Shown: positions 35,799-49,243, counted from the first letter of the stretch. The stretch is 64,000 bases of DNA from Lingula anatina (GCF_001039355.2 NW_019774602.1:24535-88534), one strand, 5' to 3'. Numbers and translations: made by a program. The notes: generated by a model not told the origin, from the sequence alone.

Positions 35799-36400
35799 GT
35801 AACCAAGGGGTTGAACTCCCAAATATGAGGTATGTTGAGTACAGCAAAAATTGTGGTATTTTGTCTGTTTTACACACAGTGCACTTTAAATGATATGTGC
35901 ACAAAGTGGAATTCCCAAGACAGAAGTAGTTAAAGTATATTGATAATTTTGGGATTTTTGTTTCTTTCACACCTAGTCCACTTGAAATAATATGTGCAAG
36001 CAGTAACTACCCCCAGTATACATGTATATGATGACTTTCTTCATCCCAAATGTGGGCAAGAAATACAGCACAGGTGCCAAGCTTACTAACGCCCCAATTT
36101 AAATGTGTAAACAAATACTCCATTCCCATAAACCCAACGTACTAGCTGGATCGATCTAACTCTGCAGGACTTCTCTCTAAAGAACTTTCAGGGTAATCAG
36201 CTTGTCAGGCACACCCCCTACATTAAAGTGCTTACACTGAATGCAATTCTATAGGCACATTTGGGACGAGGAAAGCCAAGATATGTAGTTACTCGTTATG
36301 CATATTATTCCAAGTGGACTAGGTATGGAAGACACAAAATGCCAAAATTATCTATATACTGAGAGTACTTCCGTTTTGGGAATTCCACTCCTTCGGTTAC
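35799..36400. mobile_element. Foldback element with a doubled left arm
   Basis: The right arm (36285-36400), read on the minus strand, starts GTAACCGAAGGAGTGGAATT and contains CCTAGTCCACTTGGAATAAT. It matches 35906-36010 closely and 35799-35897 more loosely, so the left side carries two head-to-tail versions of the terminal unit. Between the arms, 36146-36250 holds another fragment of the GATCGATCTAACTC family. Confidence 0.75.
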
Positions 36401-37995
36401 TATATACAACAAAATTATAATGAAATACGCGGTACTAAGTGCCTCACTGAGAATGCAGTGTTATTTTATATACAGTCTTCCTTGAATTTATTCACGAGCA
36501 ATTGGTGCAATACAGAAATGGGATGAGTGCTTTTGGTCCATGTCAGGAAAAATGACAATTAAAATGAGTTAGACAAATAAAATTTTCGTTAATGAAAAGA
36601 GTTTGTTACTGTTGGTGATATGAGGTGATGAGGCATAGGTGCAATACCCATTAAGATAGATTTAAAGATTTTTATTTGACTTTCAATTTTCCTAGTGGAT
36701 CAAAGAATTTTGCCTCAGATTTGGCAATAATGATATATGAAAAAGTACAAAGTCTGGAAAATGAAAGAGTTGAGAGCGCAGTTTTTTTTTTCAAATGGTG
36801 AAAGACGAGACGAGGTGTTAAAAGGAAATTCGTCTTACGCTCTCATCATGCACAATGTATCCGGTATAAAAGCTGATTTGGTTTTGTTACATTCTAGGAT
36901 TTCGTGATCCTTTTTACTCGTCACTTGCAACCTCTTAGTTCACTTGTTATTTGAATAAAAACATAGTGATCATAATTTTTAAAGAGACCACTCATAGTTT
37001 ACTCGTGCATCTGCTGTCTTCTATCGGTGCACGGCGCTTTTTACAATAGCAGACCCGGGGATGACAACAGTGGGCCGCGTGCCACCTTGCGTCTATCCCC
37101 CCCCCCCCCCCCCCCCCCCCAATCTACTCTACACATTACACTTAAACTGACCTCGCCTATCATTTCATAAAATTTCACACTTGTTGCCCCTCCCCCTCCC
37201 TCTCTTAAGCAAAATCCTGGATCCTGTAGTGTCTGATAAAGACCGTGACAAGGGACAGGTGTGACAGGAATGGTCGTCCGCTAGGAACCGTAATCCGACC
37301 CCCATTACTTTGTACAGGTGACATTCGTCCAATATACTAACCCCAGTACTCCAACTAACCCTGTGTTTATCATATGAGGCTCCAGACTCCCGTTCGTAAG
37401 ACTATCAGTCCTGTCACCACTGTGTCTGTGCATGGAAGTAGATATACTTCCATGATCTGTGACAGATATAACTGCAACATTATCCCTGTCGCAACAAGTA
37501 TTATAACAGGTACCATGCGCGACCACGCCCTTCTGTGCTGTAGGTGTTGACACACTGCTAGGATCCAATATAACACTATTATATTGGATCTTAGAAAACG
37601 GGTATTTGTATAGGGTTCGGGCATGGTGGTGACTTGAAAATTAGTGAACCATGGCCTTAAGTACACGCCCTGAAAATTACATGACCACAACAATACCCGG
37701 TGGATTGTGTTTGTTCAGCCATCCCGACTCTTAACTAGCCCCGGAATTCGAAATGATGCTAAGTCAACAGTTATGAAAAGATGTGTAATTCTACACCTTT
37801 CAGATCCACACCTTTAAACCAGCGTTAGTCAGAAAAGAGCTAGCAATATTATTATTTGGGTCATTGATGACTACACTGCTTTAAATATCGCGAGAGGCAA
37901 CATAGGTGGAGAGGTGACAGTCGTTTTTAAATTTTGGTCCCGTTTTTTCTGTTTAATGACCCCAGGCCCCCATGTGTCAAATATACATGTACAAG

Positions 37996-38005
37996 TATAT
38001 ATAAG
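37996..38005 (+). promoter_or_regulatory. Candidate TATA box of claudin-like gene A
   Basis: TATATATAAG lies 110 bp upstream of the ATG at 38116. Transcription would then start around 38025-38030 with a 5' UTR of about 90 nt and no further upstream exon needed. Confidence 0.5.
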
Positions 38006-38115
38006 CAAGGACGCGTGAAAACACAACAAAAATCTTTTAACTACCAGCTTGGTTTAACAAGAGGAGGAGGAATAACTTGATACGACGTGGATCTACTCTG
38101 CTGTGAATTGAAAAC

Positions 38116-39761
38116 ATGAAGCCTAAACTGTACTCCGTTTCCATAGTGCCATGTATATTCATCGAAGTCGCCTTCATCCTCATCACCATTGGTCTTGGGA
38201 CGGACAGCTGGTACTGGGTGACCAGTGGTGACCACCCGGTGGCCGAGCGACCGGAGCACAATATGAAGTACGGACTGTGGAGGACTTGCTTTACAGACTG
38301 GCCAACAGGTAGTGTACATGATGTATACGCGTCAATTTTATCAAATTAAAATTTTAACTTCCTGGGCGCAAGGAATAAACGGAAAAGATATCCATCTTAC
38401 ACTGAGCATCAAATTTATCGCTAATAAAGGCACATTCTGACACAGAACAACTTTAATACACATGCAATATGCATGCGGATATAAGTTCGTATAAATATGA
38501 TGTTAGTAATTTAAAGTCATAAGTGAATATGGAGCGGGAAATGTTTTAGAGAGAAACTGAGTAGACTGACATACTCTTATGATGCTTATAAAACTGCGTT
38601 CAATGTAAACGAGAGAAGGCCGCTAGAGATTGAATAAGGTAGAGTTAGAAATGGAAAGAAAGCGGCGCTGCAAAGTAGTCAATAAATAATATGAAAGGCA
38701 TGAAACAGAGTTGTATTTACTACCTCGTGCACGTGCAGCGGCAAAAGAGAAAGACAACAACTTCGTCACAGTAGTAGCTTTATTAATATTTAAAACTGTC
38801 TAAAATCATGTTGTAAGTAGGCCTATTCACTTTATTTGTGTACAATAAAACATGATGCAATCCATTGTTAGGCAAAGAAATAAGTAGGCCGTAAATGTGA
38901 GAGGAAAACTCAATATGGTACTATTATTCATCTTTTTTTTTTTTTTCATTTAGGTCCCTTTGCAAGGTTGTCGCTCGCACCACCGTATGAAGTGTGCGTG
39001 AGCAGCCTGACGAAGAGAACGAACAGCAGTACCGATAGCAGCGTTAAAAACACGTTAGAAGGTGCGACGTGATCGGAATGATGGTTTTTGCTTAATTTAC
39101 TGGAGTAAATGATCCTTTGCGAACCTGCTTGATAAAGGTTACGTGAGCGTCTCTCTTTAATAAGGTGCCCTACTTCTTCCGAATGCGAAAATAAGGTTAA
39201 AGCTATTGGCGAATACAATAGATCTTACTTGAGAGATATAGAGTTGAAAAAGACGTGTAAGAGGTCTAAAGTGAAGAAAAAAAGCCATTATATATACACA
39301 CATCTTCTCTTTTACATTATTTCTTACACCGTTATCCGATTTTTTTACTTCAGAAATTAACTTATTCGTGTCCATAGCTGTCATTAGCTCTGCCGCCCTC
39401 TTGTTGTTAGCGGTTGTTGTATGTAGTATTGGGTTCTGGAAGGAGTTGGTATCAGAAACCAAAACAGTGGTAATAGCTGCTTCCACCGGGGGCCTAGCTG
39501 TTTTAGGAGGTAAGTGCCCAGGCCCTCTTATTACAATACTTTCGAATTATAAAAAGTTTAGGAAAAATTGAGTCAATTTGCTGTGGGTCAAAAGATAATA
39601 GAATTCCCAAGCAGTTCGTCACACTCCCCGGAGCGACGCAACCTCCCCGCCTTCAGTTTGAGACATAAATCTTGTCAACACTTTTCACTTTTTTTTTTTT
39701 TTGCCTATTTCTAAATGTTTTGTTTATTGTAAACTGGATCGCCCTTTTGATGTTACGGGCA

Positions 39762-39802
<41 letters not shown>

Positions 39803-40176
39803 TGATAATAATAATAATAATAATAATTGACATTGCTTAAAATGGAACAGTTGATATAAAAATTGATAAATCTCTGACTGAAATTAACGTTTTTTTGTAT
39901 GAAATCATTTCAGGGTTACTGGAAGCAGCTGCTCTGATCTGTTTCATCGCACTACGCGACCTGGAGCGGCAGAACAGCCTGTTGCCCGCCACTGTGTATA
40001 GAGGCTGGGGATGGTCATTCATGGTCAGCTGGGCGGGGGTCGGGATGGCGCTCATTGGGGGATTTGCCTTCTTTTACATGGCATATCTGATGAAGCTTGA
40101 GCGAAAGTACACCTATGTGTCAAAACAGAACGGGAAAAGTGACGACAAATACGGGCTTTCCATGCAGGGTTACTGA
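38116..40176 (+). CDS. Claudin/PMP22-fold tetraspan membrane protein A
   Basis: Exons 38116-38308, 38954-39061, 39354-39509 and 39914-40176; all three introns are in phase 1; 239 aa. Four membrane spans: about residues 8-27, one near the start of exon 3 (IAVISSAALLLLAVVVCSIG), one across the exon 3/4 joint, and one in exon 4 (VSWAGVGMALIGGFAFFYMA). The first outer loop has the family signature: WYW at 32-34, GLW-x2-C with C58, a second Cys at 79, and an NSS glycosylation sequon. The Cys spacing (20 residues) is wider than in classic claudins, so a CACNG/TMEM-type member of the superfamily is possible. Such proteins act in junctions or as channel/receptor subunits; the role here is unknown. 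Tandem paralogue of gene B. Confidence 0.85.
39761..39828. repeat. (TAA)n microsatellite
   Basis: About 22 trinucleotide units of AAT with one interruption (GATGAT), within intron 3 of claudin-like gene A. Confidence 0.95.
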
Positions 40177-42490
40177 TAGAGATTTCATTAGTGGTAAACT
40201 TGATTTACTGTCGGGAAAATCGATACTACAGAAGATTTTTTAAAAAATGACTTGGTATGAAATGACTGCCAACGTGAAATTTGGTCTGTAAATGACCAGT
40301 TGAAGACGGTTTTAAGAGGAAAACTGAACACTTAAAGGGTGCCAAGTCTAAGAATACATGGACAGCCTATGAATTCATTGTTGGGGATCCGAAGGAAGTT
40401 GCAAGTTTTTACACAAAGGTCAATTTTTTGTTTTCAACAGTTTTACCCTTGGTAAATTCTGATTTTATATATTTACTTGTAAATGTAGCTATTTTTATAT
40501 TAGATTTTGATAATGCTCTGCGAAATATATTTGGATACATATTTATGCTGGCGATAAGTTTCTCCGTTATTTAAAGGGATAATAACTCTTCGTATGAGAT
40601 CTATATTTCACAATAAAAACATTGTGATTAACTCATAGAAATATAATACATTCTGTTTTAATTCAAAAACGGCAGTTATAGCTATTATTCTGATATCTGA
40701 GCTTGTCTTTAGACCACATGACCTCCATTGATGGCTATACTCTGTTAAAATCTCTTAAGAGATTTTAACAAAAAACCAAACTTTTTAGAAAAAAACCAGA
40801 GACTAATTTGAATGTAAAAATGGATTCATTGACCATTGGTAAGTATGGTAAAATTGTTGTTTACTCCAGGAAAATTATTTCTTTGGCCGAAACGAAGAGT
40901 TATCATCCCTTTAAGTATGTGACGTAGGATAATCAAGTAGGATAGGTACAAATGACAGAGTGCTCGTGATTCGAATCAATGATCTTTATATTAATCGCCA
41001 TCATAGATTTCACCTGTGTATTATATTTCTGTACTCATTCTCAGTTTCATTTTTGATCTCTCATGCATAGCTGATGAGATAGCATCAGATGAATAAATGT
41101 CGGTATTATTGAATTGCTATTGCTCACACAGTCATAGATATTTAAATGTCTCTTGCATGCTGATCTGACAAAGTTTATGATTTTCTGTCATTATTGATCA
41201 GTTCTTTGATATTTTAATGTTGCATTTCAACCCCCCTTACTTAATATTTTTTAGATAAAATATTTAGAACTATTTGGTTATCAGGCTATATAGTGTGATT
41301 TGAATTAAGAGTTAATCATTTCTTCGGGTTGAAGCACCTCTTGCTTGTTTATTTGTGTTGACATCAACCAATCTGTAGAATTAGGCGCAATAATTTGGCA
41401 TGGGGGTGGGAGGGGGGATTAAAATTTTCCTTTGGTTTTCATAATAAAATATTTTTCATGCAGACATGTTGAGTGAAACTGGGACGTCTAAACTATATTA
41501 TTTCTAAGAATCCTGAACCCTTTGGTGCATCCCTTGAATACCTCTGTTTTCCCCTCAAAATCTTCATCCGCTTTCGTTATTTCTTAACAAAATTAACATC
41601 CTAGCTTTGGGCTTGTTGGTCTAAGTTTTAACTGATAAACAAAATGTCCAGTTTGGCTTTCTTTTTCAGCAATGAAAAAATAATAACTCAAGTTCAAAGC
41701 ATATCAAGCTATACATGTTTGTAAGCCCTCTTCCTCTTACGACAAACATGCACATATGCTCTCACTATCGTATTATACAAAAGCACATCCTCAAGTTCAA
41801 GTGTGTTTGAAATGTGAAACTACGTATACGAAAGAGTTAGTACAACATTTTTATTCACGCATTAGTCAACACGAATGATAGTTAATCTTAGTGAAAATAA
41901 CAAAAATATTCCAATAGCAAGATGCGGGACTTCCCTTCTGCGGGATTTTCCAGTCTGTAACCTACATAGAGTCGCCCTCTACGTCATTTTACCTAGTAGG
42001 GTAACGCCCATGGTTGTCAATAACTAATACAATTATATTAAACGCTAACAATAACAGGTGCAGTGCATGCTGCGTGAGGCAAAGAATTGCAGGGTGTTAG
42101 AATTTGTGATTAACCGGTTTATAATCTGGGTATTACAATCGCCACCCCTGCTACACGTGCCTGGAGACCGGTAAATTGGTAAATTGTACTAGAATCCAAA
42201 GAAAAGGACGGAGATATTGCCATGCATATTCACAATGGCCAACAGAAAGCGACTAACGGAAAGCTCGACCCAAAGCTGGATTAACTGAGACCGAGGCCTT
42301 CTCGACTGTCACTCTCACCATCGAATACGGCATACCTGTATCAAGCTATATGGCGTGTATTGATCAGAAATAACAGTCCATACTGCGTCACAATAAGAAC
42401 TCGGCCAGGTTAAAACAACTGAACCCGGGGTCCATCTTCGCCATAACACGGGCGTGGTCGCTGTCAAACTGTGTGGGACATCCCATTAAA
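40177..42490. other. Spacer between the two claudin-like genes
   Basis: Holds the TTAA MITE and otherwise unremarkable AT-rich sequence that becomes more GC-rich from about 42000 towards gene B. No TATA box is clear for gene B and no further exon was recognised. Confidence 0.6.
40571..40914. mobile_element. TTAA-flanked MITE (copy 2, longer form)
   Basis: TTAA at 40571-40574 and 40911-40914; ends AGGGATAATAACTCTTCG and (minus strand) AGGGATGATAACTCTTCG. Same family as 23000-23277, but it keeps an inner segment with the palindrome AAAATCTCTTAAGAGATTTT. This inner part also exists inverted in TRAF3 intron 7. Confidence 0.85.
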
Positions 42491-44767
42491 ATGACCCGGC
42501 GGAGCGACTCGGTTCCCGACCCCAAGGCTATGGGGCCCAACCCGGAACATTACCAGGCGGCATTCGCACCGTGTGTATTTGTAGCCGTGGCGTTAATACT
42601 GGTCACCATCGGTCTAGGGACGGACGCCTGGTATAGGTATGCCACAGAGGCCAACGCCGTTGACACCGACCCTTTACATAACCGAGAGTTTGGGCTATGG
42701 AGGACGTGCTTCTATAACTGGCCTACAGGTGAGTGCTAAGAGTTAAGGCAATACGGGCCCCAGACACAGACCTACTAATTTCACCGAGGTCTGACTCACT
42801 ATGTATGTTTCACCTGAGATATTTCACATAAAACTTGTACTAGAATCGGGTGCCGTGGAGGGGTCACCTCAATATTGTTAAGCATGAAAAAAGACTCGTA
42901 GCATTAGCTCAGAACACATGAAAAAGAACATGGTTACATGTGACTTTCTTTGTGTCTGGACAAAGAACTGGAATTCGTGATCAATGAGGTTTCGATAATG
43001 AGACTTTTCTTTCTCACTTTTTACTGTGGTGTTGCCTGTGAGGTTTGATGCGCCAAACGCTAGAATCACGCCAGTATCTACTGCTTATCTACACAAACCA
43101 TTCGCCTTAATGACATAAAATTCCCAAGGCTGCCGTTAAGTGTCCAATCTCCACACTTCACGAACTTCACCTTTGCACGCTAACATGTATTCAAAGGACA
43201 AATACATTCAACCTCTGCATTATCGAGCTATTTTCTTCAAATATTTAATCGTTATATTGCATAGGTAAGTTTTAACAATTGTGAGCGCCCCAGAGATCAG
43301 AATTAAAAAGCAGACTTGAAATAAAGGAGTTATTTTAAAAACGTAGTATGTACGGGGCGTGGTGTTAACAAGGTAAGTGGTAAGTCTATTCCATCACTAC
43401 CTTACTGGTATATTCGGAAGTTTTTTTTTAATTACAGATTTTGCGTACTAAGAGGCACCTTGCAAAACTTCCCCTTTGTCATTTCATAAAATATATCAGA
43501 AATATTCGCTGCTTAACTCGTTTCCCCATTTTGTCCATATCACCCCATTTACTTTATAAAACAGTATTTTCATTGGCTGGGATACACATTCCGAACGTAT
43601 ATTGTTTCGATTGCGATAGTTGTTCGCCGGTAAAATGCGATCCCATTTACTTTCAGGTGCAATGTCCAGAGTCAAGCTTGTTCCACCATACTTAGTGTGT
43701 ATAGACGAAGTTCCCGAGACTGCCAACAGTTCAAATGTTTTGTATAGTAGGATGAAAGGTAATGCCCTGTTGGAGCTCCACTGATTGGTTGGACTTTTTC
43801 CTTAAAGATCGAATAAATTCCTGACTACGTTTTTTATATATTAAGATTATAGATATTAGCATGTGAGATAGCTTCTTAGATTTAAGAAATTAATATATTT
43901 ATTCTTTTACTTCTTAATTCCCAGGTATGGTTCGTGTAACCATGGCATGCGTGCTGGCATCTGCTGGAGTGCTCCTCTTGACACTTGTGGTCATAACTCT
44001 TGGTTACTGGCGACATCTGGTGCCACAGGTCAACGTCAGACAAATAACGTGGGCCGCCGGGGGTTTCTCTTTACTTGGAGGTAAAATTATGCGTTTCATC
44101 TTCAGTCTTTAGGCTACAGGCCCGTAGCCAGCAATTGCAGAAGGAAGGGGGGTCTTTTTCCTCAAAGTGTGGGCCTTTTTTCATGGAACCTTAGTTTATC
44201 TAGATCAAATTTACCCAGAGTGGACATTTTCCCAGCTAAAAGATGGGTTCGAAAGCACTAATAGGATATATGCAATGTCAGAGGGAAAGTGACAATCACC
44301 GAATTATACTGATAATAGGATGCGACACACTTTTTTTTGTTTTTTGTTTTTCATTAAAATAGTCAGTTGAGCCTGTCATTTTACAATTAATTGTGTTTAT
44401 TTTAATCACATACGGGGTTTCATTTTAACTAATTTGGTCAATTTTGAAGAGTATGCTGAATAGAAATAAATAGTTTCTATGATTTTCAGGTTGTTTAGAG
44501 ATGGCTGGTCTGATATCTTTCATAGCATTACGAGACATGGAGCAAGAAGGAAAAGGCCTGGGCAATTCTTACTATACCAGCTACGGATGGTCGTTTATCA
44601 TAAGTTGGGTTGGAGCGATTTTTGCCGTTCTAGCTGGCTTTACATTTTTCTATGTTGCATATCTGATGCTGCTGGATTACAAGTATATCAAATCTATAAC
44701 TTTCCCCGGTGGATTTACCGAGGAGACTTCGCAAAACGGGAGTAGCCTAGCTGGACCAAGGGTTTGA
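42491..44767 (+). CDS. Claudin/PMP22-fold tetraspan membrane protein B
   Basis: Exons 42491-42728, 43657-43758, 43925-44080 and 44490-44767; all introns phase 1; 257 aa. It has the same architecture as gene A: GLGTDAWYRY at the end of span 1, FGLWRTCF, PPYLVC, an NSS sequon, a 156-bp third exon ending in LLGG, and YGWSF before span 4. B has about 20 extra N-terminal residues (MTRRSDSVPDPKAMGP...) and a different tail ending PRV. The start is the first ATG in frame, and TTAAA lies just before it. Identical exon structure and adjacency show tandem duplication; the low sequence identity outside motifs shows that it is old. Confidence 0.85.
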
Positions 44768-45071
44768 CGGTGGATTTTAATTTTTTTTTGTGATACTTAC
44801 CGTGCTTTCATGTAGATTATGATTCTAATTTAATACACAAGATACCGTGGACAACATTACATTTTAATCATGTCGGATGACAGATGGAAATCATGTTTTC
44901 TTTAAGACGGGAAACAGCCTCCTTGTACTCAGTGAACGAGGTGAATAAAGACTTGTTTTCTGGAAGGATGGATGAATATTCACATTATCTTTTACATTAC
45001 AAAATAAGCTTGTCTAAGATCTGTCACACTGTGTCACTGAGCACTGTATACAAATACTGTAATTTGGTGTG

Positions 45072-45077
45072 AATAAA
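45072..45077 (+). terminator. Candidate polyadenylation signal of claudin-like gene B
   Basis: AATAAAATAAA about 305 nt after the stop of gene B, followed by an A-rich stretch. Confidence 0.5.
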
Positions 45078-48000
45078 ATAAAACTGCAAAAAAGCTACAG
45101 TTTGAGTTTCTACAATCTATCAATTGATGGAAGATTAAATCAACTTACTTAATGAAAAAACACGGGAGTCAATTTTATTTTGAAGTCCGTCGACGTCGTC
45201 TAACATTAAATTTTTCTTATTTTTATCACACGAGTGCTTAATCTCCTACTCTTTCTGACACGTTTTGCCCGAAATTCGATATATACGTTTAACTATCGGT
45301 GATTATCAAACTGCATATCTGCAACGGGGGATCCTTAGCACAGCGTGTGAGTGCTCTGCGTTAGGTTCGGAGGAACCCCCTTCCTAAAATTTTGCAATAC
45401 TGGCTCTCGGTTCTATGTTCTGGGTGACTGCGGACTTTTCCATTACATTCGAGTGCACCCACCTGGTTTACGACTCCTAATAGAAGCGGGTAAACCTTGA
45501 GATGTATCTATTTCAAATAAAAAGCGCTGGATATCAATGCCAATCATTAGTTGCATTAGCTCAATAAACCTGATGCCTGGAAGTGGTATGCTTCGTGTTT
45601 GAAGCCTACCTGTACATCGCTTGTTCATTATCATCCCAAGTAAACTTAGTACAGAAATCTTGAGATGATTTCGGATAGGATAGCCCGTTACAGTCACCGT
45701 TAAGTACTTTGTTGGACGATTTTCAAACTAAGGGCAGACCGAAAACGGAGATGGCATTGCCGTAATTTGCACCTAATACTATTTTACCTTCTACTCCGAA
45801 AAGAAACGCGGAAGCCACTGCACCTGCATCTGTGATAGCTCCAAGAAAACAATGAAATCTTTACCTCATTTCTGTTTTTGTTTATTTTTAAGTTTGTATT
45901 GAACAGGTGTTTTGGGGTTGAGGCATTGTTTTTAAACAGGACATTTATCAAGCCCATCATTATTAAAAGTGCAGATTTATAGTGGTTGCTTTGATGTACA
46001 GTTGAATTTAATTGAATAGTATAGAAGTATTTTAGCTGGAAATGTGACGAACAAACAATTTTTACCTTGAACGAAAAAAAGTGTGATTATCTTATTTCCT
46101 TTTATGGGATGCAAAAGAACGCACAACATTTGAGGTACACGAAACACTTTCTCTCTTCCGACAAAAAGGGTAACCTCTTTGGTACCTATTCTTTCGCGTA
46201 CATGCAAATATCTAGTATGATAAATAAAAAAAGAAAGGGGCTCCTATATTTGTCAAAATATCTAATGTTTGAGAACAGATGCACTGACGGGGCCAGGCCT
46301 AGGGTTATTTGCTAAGAGATGGGGCGGGGCAGTTTGCAAGGCATAGAGAAAATATTAGGCGAGTTTCATACTATAATATGTAGCGTGCATGGGGGGGGGG
46401 GGGGGGGGGGGGGCGTTTGTTTTTTTCTTTTTGGAAAAGAAAAAATTTAATTTTTAAAANNNNNNNNNNNNNNNNNNNNNNNNNGAGAGGGGGGGGGGGG
46501 GGGGTCGCTTGGTTTTGTCTCATTTCGAAAAGGAAAAATATTAGATTTTAAAATGAAGACCAACATTCCGCCCGAATTTTTGCGGAACTTGCGCGAGCTA
46601 CAAAGTGAAATAGAAACAGCGCATAGCTGCAGCTTTGCTGCCCATACTACGGCCATCGTTCAATTGTTTAAATATCATTTTATTTTTTATTTATCATTTA
46701 ATCGGCTAATCAGTGATTTGATTGTGGACTGCTGGATCTCCTCGGCATTATTGTGGATTTGTGTAAATCGTTCAATCTTAGCTCGTTTTATTGTTTAAAA
46801 TAACCAGTACATGAACTTAAATGTTTTTTTTTTTGGGTGAAGCAACTTAAGACCTCATTTGACCTGTGATAAGAGGTAATTTCCATATAGCTTGATTTAT
46901 GAGATGAATTATAATTCTTTTAACTAGAAGTTGATCCGTACTTTAATTGGCTTTACTCGCAAAATAATTTTCTGTTGGAATTTCCATGAAAGAAAACAGT
47001 TCTGTCGCTACTGATTAAGAAATTAATATCCGTATACATATGCCCCGCCCTCTTTTTAACTAATTAAGGCTGCTGATGCAAAAGATACCCCCCTTAGTTT
47101 GTGCTAACTGTTTTAATCATTTGCCTAATTAGAGAGCTCTTGAGAGATTTCAAATTTCGGGCGTGACGTAGGAATCGTAATACGAGCAGTTTTCTGTATA
47201 TCAACATTATCTCTTCTGTGTGAGTACTTAATTGGAAACGTTTTGTGGTCATGTTTACACAAAGCACCGCCATAAACATTTCACTTCCCAGTGTAGCCCA
47301 AGCCTCAGTCATCCATCTTCTGGTGATTGTCAGCGTTAATGAGCTTACCTGTCGAGTTTACCCGGTAAAAAAGCTGAACAGGTAAGGACACGGTAAGAGC
47401 TCTCCCCGACAGGGTATCTGTCTAATTTCCCCTTGAATCAAATTAAACAAGATGCATCCTAACCACTCCTAAGGACAAGAAAGTTGGTGAAGCCGTGTTT
47501 ACGCCTTTAAGTGAAGCTCGTGTGGGACAATTAATCTTAATTTTAGGACATTTTATTCTTCCTTTTTGGACCCCGGCCTCGTTTGACTCAGATTTTTCGC
47601 CAGAACATTTTGCACGTCACAAAAGCATGAGCTGAACTCGAGAACAGGGCTGAGTTACGCCTTTTTTTTCATGCCTTGCTCCCAATTATTCAAAGCTTTT
47701 AGTATAAAAAGTTGGTAACTTTCCAGTGCACACATGTGGTGGCTATACACGGTCGTTGATGTCGAGACACACGGATTGATCTAAAATGCGTGCCGTTTTT
47801 ATATCAGATGAATAACAAACACGATTGTAAGAATAAATAACGGCCGGGTGATCCCCGGGAGCCGAGTATGGTTATTGATAGGGGGAATCAAGTGCTTGGG
47901 TTAGATCTGAACTGGCAAGGTAGTCTACCATGAAACGTTGGCGCATCTTCGCTTCAGCTGAAATGACGTTTAATTCCTGGAGATTCAGCGGTGTGTGAAG

Positions 48001-49236
48001 AGCTGGAATGAGTTACAGTTGTGGAACCCCTTTTCCCCGATTCCAGGAGACCGCATTCCGATGCACCAATAGTATGATTCGATCTTTTGTTTTGAATTTA
48101 AAAGAACATTAGGAACACAAGGATGGAACAAGGATGGTCTTTGTTCTTCCTTGTTTACCGCAAGGCAGCAGTTGGCCATCTTTTAGATCTACAAAACTAA
48201 ATAAAATTGCACTAAGCGTAAACTACAAATAATAAAACGCGGGAAAGGCCCTAGGAGGTTTCTGCATTGCGTCAAACTTGTCCTTCCCAAAGTGTTGAAT
48301 GTAATAGTATTCAGGCAGATCGTCTTGGAAGATAATCATCTTTATACTTCTAATCATGTTTACTATACGCGGATTTTTAAGTACGCCTCTGATGATGATT
48401 ACTTTGGATGTTAACAACTAAGAGGGAGAAGAAAACATAGTTTTACGGACATCTAAACGTCGTGCATCTTGAAACTGATACTGTCAGACCCGCGGATAAT
48501 GTGTTTTTTTACATCACGTTTTGGTGTGATTGCGGTTTGAGTTAAGGACAAGTTTCAGGGTTGAATAAGTGTTCAGTAAAGTGGTGAATATTACTAAAGA
48601 GATATTTAAAATAAAATGGCACGATGAATGAAGTTCAACAGTAGCGCACAAAGATCCAATGTTTTTTTGCCATATATTTCAATACAAAAGTGAAGTGAAA
48701 TTTCTCGCATAGGCAGTCCTCTATGCCTTAATGCATATCCATTAAAAGTACAGAGCAAATCTACGTGGATTATGCCTGACAACACCCAAGCATTAAAATA
48801 GAAGTGACATGAGACGAGTTTAGCTAATGTTACAGACCTGCGTATTTCCGCTGCCATCTTTTGAAGGGACGGCACAATCAAGAAGGAGTAATCATTTTCA
48901 GGGGTTTGAAAGGTAGACCCTTAAATACAAATGTGAAAAGAATTGATGGCACACCATAGTCCGCATCGTGGGTAATATAAATGCATTAAAAAGGATTAGT
49001 TTAGTCAACAAAATAGTATGTGGTAGTCGCCTCCTATTTGTGTCACGTTGTATTCAACACTTGTTCTTGTGAATGGGAATTGGTTGCGTAAAAGAAAAAA
49101 AAACTTCTATGCACATGCTGCTACGGCGTCTGTGTTGTAGTTTTGCAATTTGAAAGTTGATCTGCTGCGCACGCTTCTAAGATTGCGACGGACAACAAAA
49201 GTTCACTGGTTGACCTTTGGCGGCTGGAGCTTCCAG
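45078..49236. other. Intergenic region without recognisable genes
   Basis: About 4.2 kb. Apart from the gap and its flanking G runs at 46391-46504, I see no repeat with clear ends and no exon-like frame with family resemblance. The small frames here (60-90 codons on both strands) are at background length for this composition. Confidence 0.6.
46391..46504. other. Assembly gap (25 N) flanked by poly-G runs
   Basis: G run at 46391-46413, N run at 46460-46484, second G run at about 46489-46504. The 45 bp after each G run look alike (GTTTG..TTTTTGGAAAAG..AAATTTAATTTTTAAAA versus GGTTTTGTC..TTTCGAAAAGG..ATTAGATTTTAAAA), so the gap probably separates two readings of one locus. Confidence 0.9.
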
Positions 49237-49243
49237 TATAAAT
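49237..49243 (+). promoter_or_regulatory. Candidate TATA box of the ADAMTS gene
   Basis: TATAAAT, 214 bp upstream of the ADAMTS start codon and just before a GC-richer stretch. Confidence 0.45.

Larger units (their letters stand above)
34949..38115. other. TRAF3 3' flank and upstream region of claudin-like gene A
   Basis: The first good AATAAA after the TRAF3 stop is at 36576-36581; ATTAAA occurs near 35708. Contents are the 3' hairpin, the foldback at 35799-36400, a 24-base poly-C run at 37097-37120, two small hairpins at about 37432-37455 and 37563-37592, and a TATA-like box at 37996. Minus-strand frames of 87 and 107 codons around 37305-37693 have no recognisable content. Confidence 0.6.

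Noticed and set aside
37305-37693. Overlapping minus-strand frames of 87 and 107 codons
   Set aside because: They share the same DNA in two frames, lack domain features, and lie upstream of a + strand gene with a TATA-like box; most likely chance in GC-richer DNA.
42473-42490. Earlier start for claudin-like gene B
   Set aside because: The codon at 42473 is GTG, not ATG; the first in-frame ATG is 42491.
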